From UBA6814 sp040753075 (GTDB taxonomy: Bacteria > Desulfobacterota > Desulfovibrionia > Desulfovibrionales > Desulfovibrionaceae): a stretch of DNA of 17,084 nucleotides. Under the pieces are notes generated by a model that was given only the letters and a program-made list of their open reading frames with translations, was not told the DNA's origin and did not search any database. Position 1 is the stretch's first letter; each line of letters starts with the position of its first letter. Of this stretch, positions 1 through 8,312 are shown in pieces. The translations under genes and the position numbers were made by a program. Where the stretch lies: assembly GCA_040753075.1 (NCBI GenBank), contig JBFMHA010000079.1:1-17084 (forward strand), written 5' to 3'.

Positions 1-1
1 C

Positions 2-376
2 GGGGAGGCCCACCCCATGGACCCCGCGGCCACGGGCCTGGCCCTGGCCCGCCTCCTGGAGCGGCCGGACTGGGGCGGCGCCCTGCTGGCCGCGGACGCC
101 GGCCGGCCGGCGGGCTACGCGGTGTGGACCCTGGGCTACAGCCTGGAGTTCGGCGGCCGCGACGCCCTGCTGGACGAGCTCTACGTGGCCCCGGAGGCGC
201 GGGGCCGGGGCCTGGGCGCGGCCCTGGTCGACGCGGCGGCCGGAACCGCGGCCGCCGCGGGGGCCGCGACCCTCCACCTGGAGGCCATGCACGGGGACCG
301 GGTGGCGGAGTTCTACCGCCGCCTGGGCTTCGCCCCGCGGCCCAGCACCTACATGACCCGCGCCCTGGGGGCCTGA
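2..376 (+). CDS. GNAT-family N-acetyltransferase, 5' end outside window
   Basis: Predicted acyl-CoA-dependent N-acetyltransferase of the GNAT fold; the substrate cannot be told. The reading frame is open to the left edge. The first ATG (position 17) would give only 119 residues, whereas GNAT proteins are usually 140-170, and the N-terminal strand and helices of the fold are missing, so the true start probably lies upstream. Seen from the ATG at 17: strand 4 region DELYVAPEARGRGLGAALV (about residues 53-71) contains the R-G-x-G-x-G acetyl-CoA pyrophosphate-binding loop. The motif FYRRLGF near residue 100 is the usual C-terminal helix/strand of the family. It ends in TGA five bases before the stop of the converging TetR gene. 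A real start at 17 is possible but less likely. Confidence 0.85.
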   Translation, partial: GEAHPMDPAATGLALARLLERPDWGGALLAADAGRPAGYAVWTLGYSLEFGGRDALLDELYVAPEARGRGLGAALVDAAAGTAAAAGAATLHLEAMHGDRVAEFYRRLGFAPRPSTYMTRALGA

Positions 377-381
377 CCCCT

Positions 382-990
382 TCAGCCTGCGGCCGGGGGC
401 TCGGCCGGGTGCGGGACCAGGGCCGCATTCACGAAGAGCAGGAGCTCCTCCTCCAGGTCCGCCAGGCTCCGGCCGGTGAACAGCCGCATCCGCACCGCGC
501 CGGAGATCAGGGACAGGACCAGGTAGGCCGCCTTCTCCGCCGGGACCATCCGCACCGATCCGTCCCTGACCCCCAGGGCCAGCCCCACGGTCAGCTGCTC
601 CAGCATCTTGTCGTGGATGCGCCGGATGTCCTCCCGGCACGACTCGCCCACCCCCGGCATCTGGTAGGGGTTGTTGCGGTGGACGAAGTCGAAGGCCGTC
701 TCCCGCTTCTCGTAGAAGCGGCAGTACAGGCGCACCAGCCGGAGCGCCGCGACCATGCCCGGATCCTCGGGCCGGAACCGGTATTCCCGCTCCATGTCCG
801 CGAAAAAGGTCTCCCGCACCTCGCGGAAGATGGCCGCCAGCAGGTTCTCCTTGGTCGAGAACAGCCGGAACACCGCCGCCTCCGAAACCCCGGCCTCCCG
901 GGCGATCTCGCTCACCGGCGCGCCGTCGTAGCCCCGCTCCGCAAAGAGCCGGGTGGCCGCGGCCAGGATCGCCGCCCTGCGTTCGCTCAT
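382..990 (-). CDS. TetR/AcrR-family transcriptional regulator
   Basis: A 202-residue protein, a typical size for a ligand-responsive TetR repressor that binds DNA as a dimer. Residues 5-50 form the N-terminal DNA-binding domain: the helix ILAAATRLFAERGYDGAPV is followed by the helix-turn-helix SEIAREAGVSEAAVFRLF (27-44) and STKENLL. Residues 60-200 are the variable all-helical ligand and dimer domain; I do not recognise a ligand class. The frame is open further upstream, but the ATG at 990 is chosen because the HTH then sits at the normal distance from the N-terminus; the Shine-Dalgarno is weak (AGGAC). The gene converges on the acetyltransferase. A 24-bp inverted repeat about 70 bases upstream of the start (1059-1082) is a likely autoregulatory operator, shared with the divergent small membrane protein gene at 1208. 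Confidence 0.9.
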   Translation of the reverse strand: MSERRAAILAAATRLFAERGYDGAPVSEIAREAGVSEAAVFRLFSTKENLLAAIFREVRETFFADMEREYRFRPEDPGMVAALRLVRLYCRFYEKRETAFDFVHRNNPYQMPGVGESCREDIRRIHDKMLEQLTVGLALGVRDGSVRMVPAEKAAYLVLSLISGAVRMRLFTGRSLADLEEELLLFVNAALVPHPAEPPAAG

Positions 991-1017
991 GTCCTGTCCA
1001 TGCCCCGTGGTTTTTTC

Positions 1018-1046
1018 TTGCACTGTACGCCGTGAGGCGCTATCCG
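1018..1046 (+). promoter_or_regulatory. Candidate sigma-70 promoter for the small membrane protein
   Basis: TTGCAC (1018-1023) and TATCCG (1041-1046) are separated by exactly 17 bases. The -35 matches 4 of 6 consensus bases and the -10 is weak. Transcription would begin near 1053, just before the 24-bp inverted repeat, and give a leader of about 155 bases ahead of the ATG at 1208. Inferred from spacing only. Confidence 0.35.
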
Positions 1047-1058
1047 CAAAGCGGAGCG

Positions 1059-1082
1059 TACACTCCGGAAAATCGAAGTGTA
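1059..1082. promoter_or_regulatory. 24-bp inverted repeat, candidate TetR operator
   Basis: The half-sites TACACT (1059-1064) and AGTGTA (1077-1082) are perfect reverse complements. An additional C-G/C-G pair lies on each side of the centre, giving the pattern TACACT-n-CG-nnnn-CG-n-AGTGTA. TetR-family repressors characteristically bind such palindromes next to their own genes. The site lies between the regulator start (990, leftward) and the small gene (1208, rightward). It overlaps a possible leftward promoter with TTTACA as -35 (1079-1084 on the reverse strand). Binding could therefore control both directions. Confidence 0.5.
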
Positions 1083-1119
1083 AACTCCAAAATCGCCGTG
1101 TCGGCATGCGTCCAGTCAC

Positions 1120-1178
1120 GGCCGGGGCCTGCGGGGCCGGTCCGGAAAGGGGCGCCCGGACCGCCCGAGGCCCCGGCC
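1120..1178 (+). promoter_or_regulatory. Long stem-loop in the leader of the small membrane protein
   Basis: An outer 11-bp perfect stem (1120-1130 with 1168-1178), a 4-bp middle stem (1132-1135 with 1164-1167) and an inner 8-bp stem (1138-1145 with 1156-1163) stack into a nearly continuous hairpin of about 23 pairs. No T-run follows, so it is not a standard terminator. It ends 18 bases before the ribosome binding site at 1197. A short CTCC (1188-1191) could also pair with GGAG of that site. A regulatory or stabilising RNA structure is inferred; in GC-rich DNA some hairpins are fortuitous. Confidence 0.4.
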
Positions 1179-1207
1179 ACAGCCGCCCTCCGGGGCAGGA
1201 GAATCCC

Positions 1208-1288
1208 ATGGAATATGCACTCCCTCTCGTCCTTCTGCTGGTCGTGGCAGTGGTGATCGTCATAAACCTGAAGGGCAAGAAGTCCTAG
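1208..1288 (+). CDS. 26-residue single-span membrane protein
   Basis: A very short gene that length-filtered annotation would miss. The product begins MEYALPLVLLLVVAVV and ends INLKGKKS: residues 4-19 are an unbroken hydrophobic span, and the last seven residues carry three lysines. The positive-inside rule puts the C-terminus in the cytoplasm, with a two- to three-residue N-terminus outside. Support for translation: an AGGAG at 1197-1201 is six bases before the ATG, and a TAG stop is followed by a GC-rich hairpin. The layout beside a divergent TetR gene with a palindrome between them resembles small membrane modulators of transporters or membrane enzymes, but no family is recognised and no such transporter is in the window. 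Alternative: a chance frame with a fortuitous Shine-Dalgarno. Confidence 0.6.
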   Translation: MEYALPLVLLLVVAVVIVINLKGKKS

Positions 1289-1303
1289 GGGGCATCACCC
1301 TCC

Positions 1304-1343
1304 ATAGCCGCCCGGCCGAGGGGCCGGCCGGGCGGTCGGCTAT
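1304..1343 (+). terminator. GC-rich hairpin after the small membrane protein gene
   Basis: ATAGCCGCCCGGCC (1304-1317) faces GGCCGGGCGG followed by TCGGCTAT (1326-1343). The inner ten pairs are perfect, and the outer ATAGCCG/CGGCTAT arms also match with a small offset. There is no clear T-run, so termination may be inefficient or factor-assisted. The remaining bases to 1568 hold no gene, and I see no convincing promoter for tamA there. Confidence 0.4.
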
Positions 1344-1568
1344 TCCCGGACCGCGCGCCGGGAGGCGCCGCAACGCGGCCCCTGCGCGCCAGGAGCGGCG
1401 CCCCGCCCGGGGAGCCGCGAAAACGGCGAACCATTTCCCCCTCCCTGCACTCCACTTTCGCCAACGGGCGGCGGCAGCCCCGGGACGGCCTCCGCAACGG
1501 ACCGCCGGCGGCCGCCGGGCGAGCCGGGGCGTTTCCTTCCGGCCCCGGACGTGGTACCTCTGCGGACC

Positions 1569-3377
1569 ATGCGCGCGCCCCTCGCCGCCCTCCGCCTGCC
1601 GGCCGCCGTGCTGCTGGCCCTGGCCTGGCTCTGTCTGGCCGGAGCGGCCGCAGCCCAGGAGAACGCCACCCTCGGGCCGGCCTACGTCCCGTCCATCGAG
1701 GGCGCTCCCGACGCGGGCCTGGCCCAGGCCCTGGCCGACCTGGCCGAAACCTTCCGGCTCCGGGACCGGCCCCCGGGCTCCCGCCTGCTCCTGGAGCGCC
1801 GGGCCCGGGCCGACCTGCCCGCCATGGAGAAGCTCCTGCGCGCCGAGGGCCTGCTCAAGGCCGAACTGGACGTGGACGTCCTGGCCGCGGAGAGGCCCTG
1901 GCGGGTGGTGTTCCGCCTCACCCCCGGCCCGGCCTTCCTCCTGGGCCGGGTCAACACGCGCCTGGCCCCGGACGTCCCCGGGGACCTTCCCCCGCCCCCG
2001 GCCGGGGACCTGGGCCTGGTCCCGGGCCAGCGCTTCACCGCCCGCAAGGTGCTGGACGCCGAGGCGGCCCTGCTCCGGCTGCTCGGGGAGCGCGGCCACC
2101 CCTTCCCGGCCATGGCCGGCCGCCAGGTGTCGGCGGACCACGCCACCGACACGGTGGACGTGGACCTCACCGTGGACCCCGGGCCGCGAGCGGCCTTCGG
2201 CGACACCGACCTGGCCGGGCTCCGGGAGTCGGACGAGGCCCACGTGCGCTCGCTCCTGCCCTGGACCCCGGGGCAGGACTTCGACCTGCGCCTGCTGGAG
2301 CAGGCCCGCACCGCGCTCTACGCCTCGGGCCTGTTCAGCTACGTGGAGGTGGCCGCGGCCCGCTCCCTGGATCCGGCCGGCCGGCTGCCGGTGCGCGTCG
2401 CGGTCACCGAGCGGCTGCCCCGCACGGTGCGCGCCGGCCTGGAGTACACCACGGACTTCGGCCCGGGCGTCAAGCTGGGCTGGGAACACCGCAACCTCCT
2501 GGGCAGCGGCGAGAAGCTGGGCCTGACCCTGGCCTTCAACGAATACATGCAGAAGCTCGCCGGCGACCTGAAGCGGCCCCGCTTCCTGCGCGACGACCAG
2601 AACCTGGCCCTGCACGGCGAGGCCGGCTCCGAGCGCACCGACGCCTACGTCCTGGAGCTGGCCGACGCCTCGGCCTCCCTGGAGCGCCGCCTGCGCCGGG
2701 AGGTGACCGGCTCCCTGGGCCTGGGCTACCGCGTGGCCCGGGTGGAGGACAAGAAGCTGAACGAGGAGCAGGACTTCGGCCACGTGTACGTGCCCGCCGG
2801 CCTCACCGGCGACTGGCGGGACGACGTGCTGGACCCGGCCTCCGGGGCGACCTTCGGAGTCCTGGGCGCGCCCTACGCCGACACCCTGGGCAACCTGAAC
2901 AGCTTCTTCAAGTACCGGGCCGCGGGCGCCGGCTACCTGGAGATGCTGGACCGGAAGCGGGCGGTCCTGGCCCTGCGCGGGGCCTGGGGCCAGATCTGGG
3001 GGCCGGGCCGGGACGACATCCCCGCGGACCTGCGCTTCTACGCCGGCGGCGGCGGCTCGGTCCGCGGCTACGCCTACCAGACCGCGGGCAGCCTGCTGGA
3101 CGGCCAGCCGGTGGGCGGCAAGTCCCTGGCCGAGGTTTCGGGCGAGGTGCGCCTCAAGATCACCGACGACTTCGGGCTGGTCCCCTTCCTGGACGGCGGC
3201 TCCACCTACGAGGGCTTCGTGCCGGACTTCTCCCGGCAGATCTACTGGGGCGCGGGCCTGGGCCTGCGCTACTACACCGCGGTGGGCCCCATCCGCCTGG
3301 ACGTGGGCTTCCCCCTGGACCCCCGGCCCGAGGACGACCCCTTCCAGGTCTACGGCAGCCTGGGACAATCCTTCTGA
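1569..3377 (+). CDS. tamA: TamA-like outer-membrane assembly protein (Omp85/BamA superfamily)
   Basis: Outer-membrane subunit of the translocation and assembly module, which with TamB supports insertion of some outer-membrane proteins and, in current models, lipid transport. The product is 602 residues (E. coli TamA is 577). Residues 1-30 form a signal peptide (MRAPLAALRLPAAVLLALAW, then CLAGAAAAQ) with a probable AAA/Q signal-peptidase I site. About 35-285 correspond to POTRA domains, ending in an ASGLFSYVEV segment typical of the last POTRA. The rest is a 16-strand-type barrel (D15 surface antigen domain) with the conserved loop motif VRGY at 498-501 after a GGGGS stretch, and a terminal aromatic beta-signal ending in F. 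An ATG at 1551 is also in frame, but the start at 1569 gives the better signal peptide; neither has a clear Shine-Dalgarno. tamB follows seven bases later. Confidence 0.9.
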   Translation: MRAPLAALRLPAAVLLALAWLCLAGAAAAQENATLGPAYVPSIEGAPDAGLAQALADLAETFRLRDRPPGSRLLLERRARADLPAMEKLLRAEGLLKAELDVDVLAAERPWRVVFRLTPGPAFLLGRVNTRLAPDVPGDLPPPPAGDLGLVPGQRFTARKVLDAEAALLRLLGERGHPFPAMAGRQVSADHATDTVDVDLTVDPGPRAAFGDTDLAGLRESDEAHVRSLLPWTPGQDFDLRLLEQARTALYASGLFSYVEVAAARSLDPAGRLPVRVAVTERLPRTVRAGLEYTTDFGPGVKLGWEHRNLLGSGEKLGLTLAFNEYMQKLAGDLKRPRFLRDDQNLALHGEAGSERTDAYVLELADASASLERRLRREVTGSLGLGYRVARVEDKKLNEEQDFGHVYVPAGLTGDWRDDVLDPASGATFGVLGAPYADTLGNLNSFFKYRAAGAGYLEMLDRKRAVLALRGAWGQIWGPGRDDIPADLRFYAGGGGSVRGYAYQTAGSLLDGQPVGGKSLAEVSGEVRLKITDDFGLVPFLDGGSTYEGFVPDFSRQIYWGAGLGLRYYTAVGPIRLDVGFPLDPRPEDDPFQVYGSLGQSF

Positions 3378-3384
3378 GAACGGC

Positions 3385-6300
3385 ATGAACCCGACGCCCG
3401 ACCCGAATCCCGACGCCCCCCCGCCGCCCCCGGCCTCCCAGGACCGGCCGCGCGGCCGCGCCCTGCGCGGGCTGGGCTGGACCCTGGCCGGGCTGCTGCT
3501 CCTCCTGGCGGCGGCCTGGGCCGCGCTCCAGGCCCCGGCGGCGCGGGAGGCCCTGGTCCGGGCCGCGGTGCGGGCCGCGGCCGGGTCGGACACCGCCCGG
3601 GTGGAGCTGGAGGGCCTGGGGCCCGGCCTGCCCTTCACCCTGTCCCTGCAGCGCCTGGCCCTGGCCGATTCCGCCGGACCCTGGCTTGAAGCCGAGGGCC
3701 TGGAGCTGCGCTGGTCCGCCTGGCCCCTGCTCGCGGGCCGCCTGGCGGCGGACTCCCTCACGGCCCGGCGCATCGCCCTCACCCGCCTGCCCCAAGGCGG
3801 GGCCGGCGAGGCCCAGCCCCCGGCCGCATCCCCGGCCCCGGCCCCGGGCCGGACCCGGCTCCTGCCCCGCCTGCGCATCCGCGAGCTGGCCGTGGACGAG
3901 GTGTTCCTGGCCGCGGCCGTGACGGACAGGGACCTGCGCCTGGCGGTGCGCTCCAGCCTGCGGCCCGAGGGCGACGGCCTGGCCCTGGCCCTGGCCGCGG
4001 CCAGCCTGGACGGACGGCCGGACCGCATCGGCCTGGACGCCACCCTGTCCCGGGACCTCTCGGCCCTGGCCCTGGACCTGCGCGCGGACGAGGCCCCGGG
4101 CGGGTTCCTGGGCTGGACCCTGGGCCTGTCCGACCACATCCCGCTCTCGGCCTCCCTGGCCGGCCGGGGAGGCCTGGAGGGCTGGCGGGGGCGCTTCGCC
4201 TTTTCCGCGCCCGGAGCCCTGGAGGTGGCCGCGGACCTGCGCCTGGAGGACGCCGGCGGACTGCTGCTGCGCGGCTCCGGCCGGGTGGAGCTGGCCCCGG
4301 ACATCGCCCCGGCCCGGCTGGAGGACCTCTGGCGCGGCGGGGTGGACTTCGGCTTCACGGCCCGGCCCGACCTGGACGGCCTCCTCCGGGTGGAGCGCCT
4401 GGACCTGGAGGGACCCGCGGCCCGGGCCGAGCTGGCCGGCCTGGTCCACCTCCTGGACCTGACCCTGGACGCCCGGGGCCGCCTCGCCCTGGCCGACCCG
4501 GCCCGGCTCCTGGCGGGCAGCGGCTTCGCGGTCGCGGGCCTCGAACCCCTGGACCTGCGCGCCACCGGCGAGATCGAGTTCATGGACCTCTCCCTGCGCG
4601 GCCGGGCCCGGGAACTGCGCCTGCACGGCCTCGCCCTGGCCGAGCCGCGCCTGGACCTCTCGGCCCGCCCCCCCAAGGGCCTCTACCGCCGCGACCCGGA
4701 CCTGGCCGTGAACGCCACCCTGGCCGGACCGCGCCTGGACCTGGACGGCCGGCTCCTGGCCGCGGAGCCGGCGCTGGACGCGGCCATGTCCACCCAGGAC
4801 TTCCGCGCCCTGGACTTCCCCGGCATCCGGCTGCGCGCCCGGGGCCTGGACCTGGCCCTGGACGGCCGCCTGGACGCCGCCACCCTGGCCGCGGGGGCCG
4901 ACCTGCGCCTGGAGCGCTGGGACGGCCGCCAGTTCCCGGACGGGGCGGGCCTGCCCCTGTCCGGCCGGGCCGAGGCCACGATCCGGGCCGACCTGGGCCG
5001 GCTCGCCGGCCGGGCCGAGCTCGCCGGCCGCCTGGACGGCCTGGCCGCACTGCACCCGGCCCTGGCCGCCCTGGCCGAGAGGGACGTCCCGGTCGCCGGC
5101 ATCCTTGATTTCGACCGCGCCCGGCTCGCCCTGTCCGGGTTCGCGGCCGGCCCCGAAACCGCGCGCCTCACCGGCTCCGGGGACTGGAGCTTCACGGCCC
5201 GGGACTTCCGGGCCGCCGCCGCCCTGGCCGTGACCCGCGCCGACGCCCTGGGCCGGACCCTGGGCCTGGGCCTGGACCGCGGACTCGCGGCCCGGGGCGC
5301 GGCCCAGGGGAGGCCCGGAGACTTCGCGGCCCAGGCCGAGATCCGGACCGACGCGCTGTCCCTGGCCGGCCTGGACCTGGGACCGGCCCGGGCCGCGGCG
5401 GAGTTGGCCGGCCTGCCCGCATCGCCCCGCGGCGGCATCTCCCTGGCCGCGGCCACGCCCCGGGGCCCCCTGGACCTCGCCGCCGGCCTCACGGCCCGGC
5501 CCGGCCTGCTGCTCCTGCGGGACATCCGGGGCCAGGCCCCGGGAGCCGTCCTATCCGGCAGCCTGGACCTCGACACGGCGACCCGGCTGCTCTCCGGACG
5601 CCTCTCCGGCGAAATGCGCCAGCCCGACCTGCTGCGCGGCCTGCTCGGCCGCAACGCCCGGGGCGCGGCCACCCTGGACCTGGCCCTGGAGGCCCGCAAC
5701 GCCACCCAGGCCGCAGACCTGAGCCTGGCCGCGCGCCGGCTGGCCGGCCCGGACCTGCGCCTGGAATCCCTGGACTGCGCCGCCTCCCTGGACGACCTCT
5801 GGGGCCGGGCGCACGGCGAGGCGAAGCTGTCCGGACAGGGCCTGGAGCTGCCCGGCCTGGGCCTGGAGTCCTTTGCGGCCGAGGCCCGGGGCAACCGGGA
5901 GCAGGCCCGCTTCGCCCTGCAGGGCAGGGGCCGGGCCGGCCGCCCCCTGGACCTGGCGGCCCAAGGCGGCCTGGCCGGCGGCGATCCCCTGCGCGTCTCC
6001 CTGGAGAGCCTGGCCGGGTCCTGGGACGGACGGCCCATCGCCCTGGCCGCGCCTGCGGACCTGGAGATCGGAGCCGACAGCCTGGCGGTGCGCGGCCTGG
6101 ACCTGGACCTGGCCGGCGGCCGCCTGACCGCGGCGGGCGGCGTCGCCCCGGCCGGCGCGGACCTGACGCTCAAGGCCCGGGACCTGCCCCTGGCCCTGGC
6201 CTCCTTCCTGCTCCCCCTGCCCCTGGAGGGGAGCGCCGACGCCGACCTGCTCGTCCGGGGCGCGGCCCGGGACCCGGACCTGGCCCTGGACCTGACCCTG

Positions 6301-7779
6301 CGCCAGGTGGCCCGGGCCGGACAGGGCCACGCCGCGCCCCGGCTGGGCCTCGCCGCCGAGGCCCGGCTGCGCGGCGGCCGGCTGCGGCTGACCGCCGGCC
6401 TGGAGGGCCTCGGACCGGAGCGGCTGGCCCTGGAGGCCGGCCTGCCCCTGCGCTGCTCCCTGCGCCCCTGGGACCTGGGCCTGCCGCCCGAAGGGGAGCT
6501 CTCCGGCGGCCTGCACGGGGTCCTGGACCCCGCGGCCCTGGCCCGGCTGGCGGACCTGGACGGGCACGCCCTGGCCGGCCGCGCCGCGGTGGACCTGGAC
6601 CTGTCCGGCAGCCCGGAGGCCCCGGCGTTGGGCGGCTCGATCCGGCTTGACGGCGGCCGCTACGAGAACGCCTTCCTGGGGCTCCTGATCACGGACCTGG
6701 AGGCCCGCATCGCGGCCCGGGGCCGGACCCTGGAGCTTCGCGACCTGCGCGGCGCCGGCCCGGAGCAGGGCCGCATCGCCGGCTCGGGCCGCCTGGACCT
6801 GGACCCGGGCCTGGGCTTCCCCTTCGCCCTGGACCTGAACCTGGACAAGCTCCGGGCGGTGCGCCGGGACGACCTCTCCCTGGCCGCCTCCGGCCGCGCC
6901 GGGGTGGCCGGCAACGCCACCGCGGCCCGGATCGCCGGGTCCCTGAGCCTGGAGCCGGTGGAGGTGCGCATCCCGGACCGCCTGCCCCCGGACGTCCCGG
7001 ACCTGGACATCGCCGAGGTCAACGTGGCCCCGGCCCGGCAACAGGCCCGGCCCGAGGCCCCGCCGCCGGCCCTGGACCTGGACACGGACCTGGACCTGGC
7101 CTTCCCGGGCCGGTGCTACGTGCGCGGCCGGGGCCTGGACGCGGAATTCAGGGGCCGGCTGCGCATCACCGGCCGGCCCGAGGCCCCGGCGGTGAACGGC
7201 GCCCTGTCCGTGGAGCGGGGCCAGTACGAGTTCCTGGGCAAGACTTTCGCCATCGCCTCGGGCAACCTGGTCTTCGACGGAGCGAGCGCCTCGCCCTTCC
7301 TCAACGTGCGCGGCGAGGCGGCCACCGCGGACATCACCGCCCAGGTCCTGCTGGTGGGGCCGGCCCGCTCCTTCTCCCTGACCCTGGAGTCGGACCCGGC
7401 CCTGCCCCAGGACGAGATCCTGGCCCGGCTGCTCTTCGGCCGCTCCACCGCCGGCCTGAACCCGGTGCAGGCGGCGCAGCTGGCCAACGCCGTGCGGGTG
7501 TTCACCCTGGGCGGGCCCTCCCTGGACCCCACCTCCGCCGTGCGCCAGGCCCTGGGCCTGGACCAGTTCGGGGTGGCGGGGGCCGAAGGGGAGAAGGGCC
7601 CGAGCCTGACCATGGGCAAGTACCTGCGCGAGAACGTGTACATCGAGGTGCGCCAGGACCTGACCAAGGGCGGCGAGGAGGTGTCCCTGGAGGTGGAGCT
7701 GGCCCCCAACCTGGGGGTGGAGAGCACCACCGGCGCCGAGCGCAGCGGCGTGGGCCTGAACTGGAAGAAGGACTACTAG
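3385..7779 (+). CDS. tamB: TamB-like translocation and assembly module protein (AsmA-like/DUF490)
   Basis: A 1464-residue inner-membrane-anchored periplasmic protein, partner of TamA. A proline-rich cytoplasmic head (1-28) precedes one transmembrane helix (about 30-48). A very long repetitive body of short beta-strand segments rich in Leu, Ala, Asp and Arg follows; this is expected to form the hydrophobic-groove beta-taco of TamB and related bridge proteins. The C-terminal TamB domain (roughly 1090-1464) includes RGQYEFLGKTFAIASGNLVF and ends in LNWKKDY, as family members do. It is somewhat longer than E. coli TamB (1259). The gene starts seven bases after the tamA stop with a poor Shine-Dalgarno, which suggests translational coupling in one operon. 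Many long reverse-strand frames here are GC-bias shadows. Confidence 0.9.
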   Translation: MNPTPDPNPDAPPPPPASQDRPRGRALRGLGWTLAGLLLLLAAAWAALQAPAAREALVRAAVRAAAGSDTARVELEGLGPGLPFTLSLQRLALADSAGPWLEAEGLELRWSAWPLLAGRLAADSLTARRIALTRLPQGGAGEAQPPAASPAPAPGRTRLLPRLRIRELAVDEVFLAAAVTDRDLRLAVRSSLRPEGDGLALALAAASLDGRPDRIGLDATLSRDLSALALDLRADEAPGGFLGWTLGLSDHIPLSASLAGRGGLEGWRGRFAFSAPGALEVAADLRLEDAGGLLLRGSGRVELAPDIAPARLEDLWRGGVDFGFTARPDLDGLLRVERLDLEGPAARAELAGLVHLLDLTLDARGRLALADPARLLAGSGFAVAGLEPLDLRATGEIEFMDLSLRGRARELRLHGLALAEPRLDLSARPPKGLYRRDPDLAVNATLAGPRLDLDGRLLAAEPALDAAMSTQDFRALDFPGIRLRARGLDLALDGRLDAATLAAGADLRLERWDGRQFPDGAGLPLSGRAEATIRADLGRLAGRAELAGRLDGLAALHPALAALAERDVPVAGILDFDRARLALSGFAAGPETARLTGSGDWSFTARDFRAAAALAVTRADALGRTLGLGLDRGLAARGAAQGRPGDFAAQAEIRTDALSLAGLDLGPARAAAELAGLPASPRGGISLAAATPRGPLDLAAGLTARPGLLLLRDIRGQAPGAVLSGSLDLDTATRLLSGRLSGEMRQPDLLRGLLGRNARGAATLDLALEARNATQAADLSLAARRLAGPDLRLESLDCAASLDDLWGRAHGEAKLSGQGLELPGLGLESFAAEARGNREQARFALQGRGRAGRPLDLAAQGGLAGGDPLRVSLESLAGSWDGRPIALAAPADLEIGADSLAVRGLDLDLAGGRLTAAGGVAPAGADLTLKARDLPLALASFLLPLPLEGSADADLLVRGAARDPDLALDLTLRQVARAGQGHAAPRLGLAAEARLRGGRLRLTAGLEGLGPERLALEAGLPLRCSLRPWDLGLPPEGELSGGLHGVLDPAALARLADLDGHALAGRAAVDLDLSGSPEAPALGGSIRLDGGRYENAFLGLLITDLEARIAARGRTLELRDLRGAGPEQGRIAGSGRLDLDPGLGFPFALDLNLDKLRAVRRDDLSLAASGRAGVAGNATAARIAGSLSLEPVEVRIPDRLPPDVPDLDIAEVNVAPARQQARPEAPPPALDLDTDLDLAFPGRCYVRGRGLDAEFRGRLRITGRPEAPAVNGALSVERGQYEFLGKTFAIASGNLVFDGASASPFLNVRGEAATADITAQVLLVGPARSFSLTLESDPALPQDEILARLLFGRSTAGLNPVQAAQLANAVRVFTLGGPSLDPTSAVRQALGLDQFGVAGAEGEKGPSLTMGKYLRENVYIEVRQDLTKGGEEVSLEVELAPNLGVESTTGAERSGVGLNWKKDY

Positions 7780-7950
7780 GAGCGCCCTGCGGCCGCCTGC
7801 GCCCGGGCGCGGCCCCGGAGCGCCGTCCCATCTGCAGCGCGGTGCGCGGCAGGTTCATCGAGGCGAGTTGGGCAACCCCCAGGCGGACTTGTATTTCCCC
7901 GCGGTTGCGTTAAAAAGTAGGCAAACCTCCGGACCCATGAGGAGCAGAGC

Positions 7951-8295
7951 ATGGACGTCAAGGTGCTGACCTCGGACCGGCTGCACACCCGCGTGGCCCT
8001 CGCCGGCCGGATCGACCCCGACGGGGTGCACGACCAGGGCTACCAGTTCCACAAGCTGGCCGCCTTCCCGCACAAGAACCTGGTGGTGGACATGACCGAG
8101 GTCACCTTCATCGCCTCCCTGGGCATCGGGATGCTCCTCACCGCGGCCAAGGAGCTGGCCGCCACCGGCAACAAGATGGTGCTGCTCGCCCCCCGGAAGC
8201 TGGTGGAGGGCACCCTGCGCACCGCGGGCCTGACCGGGGTCATCCACATCTCCCGCACCCTGGACGAGGCCCTGCGCTACCTGGACGCCCGCTGA
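7951..8295 (+). CDS. STAS-domain anti-sigma factor antagonist (SpoIIAA/RsbV type)
   Basis: A 114-residue single STAS domain. In partner-switching systems such a protein binds and titrates an anti-sigma kinase when unphosphorylated, and is inactivated by phosphorylation of a conserved serine. The expected strand-helix segment is VVDMTEVTFIASLGIGMLL (about 45-63); Ser56 occupies the phospho-acceptor position, with ASLG where Bacillus proteins have DSSG. The start is fixed by AGGAG at 7940-7944, six bases upstream. It is separated from tamB by 171 bases that include a GC-rich palindrome (7799-7810) and a weak promoter-like TTGTAT...TAAAAA pair, so it is probably its own transcript. The RsbW-type gene 17 bases downstream is the likely partner. 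No sigma factor or PP2C phosphatase is in the window. Confidence 0.88.
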   Translation: MDVKVLTSDRLHTRVALAGRIDPDGVHDQGYQFHKLAAFPHKNLVVDMTEVTFIASLGIGMLLTAAKELAATGNKMVLLAPRKLVEGTLRTAGLTGVIHISRTLDEALRYLDAR

Positions 8296-8312
8296 ACAGC
8301 CGGGCCGAACCC

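Noticed and set aside
124..1035. Forward frame of 303 codons over the acetyltransferase and TetR genes
   Set aside because: It runs out of frame through the acetyltransferase and antisense to TetR, has low-complexity Pro/Gly/Arg composition and no recognisable domain.
1260..4676. Very long reverse-strand open frame of over 1100 codons, and other long antisense frames across 1260-7779
   Set aside because: They lie opposite tamA and tamB, whose products are clearly recognised. The antisense frames are Arg/Pro/Gly/Ala-rich noise expected from high third-position GC.
3400..7700. Apparent tandem DNA repeats built on CTGGACCTGG-type units
   Set aside because: They reflect codon bias for Leu-Asp-Leu-Ala strands in TamB rather than a discrete repeat element.
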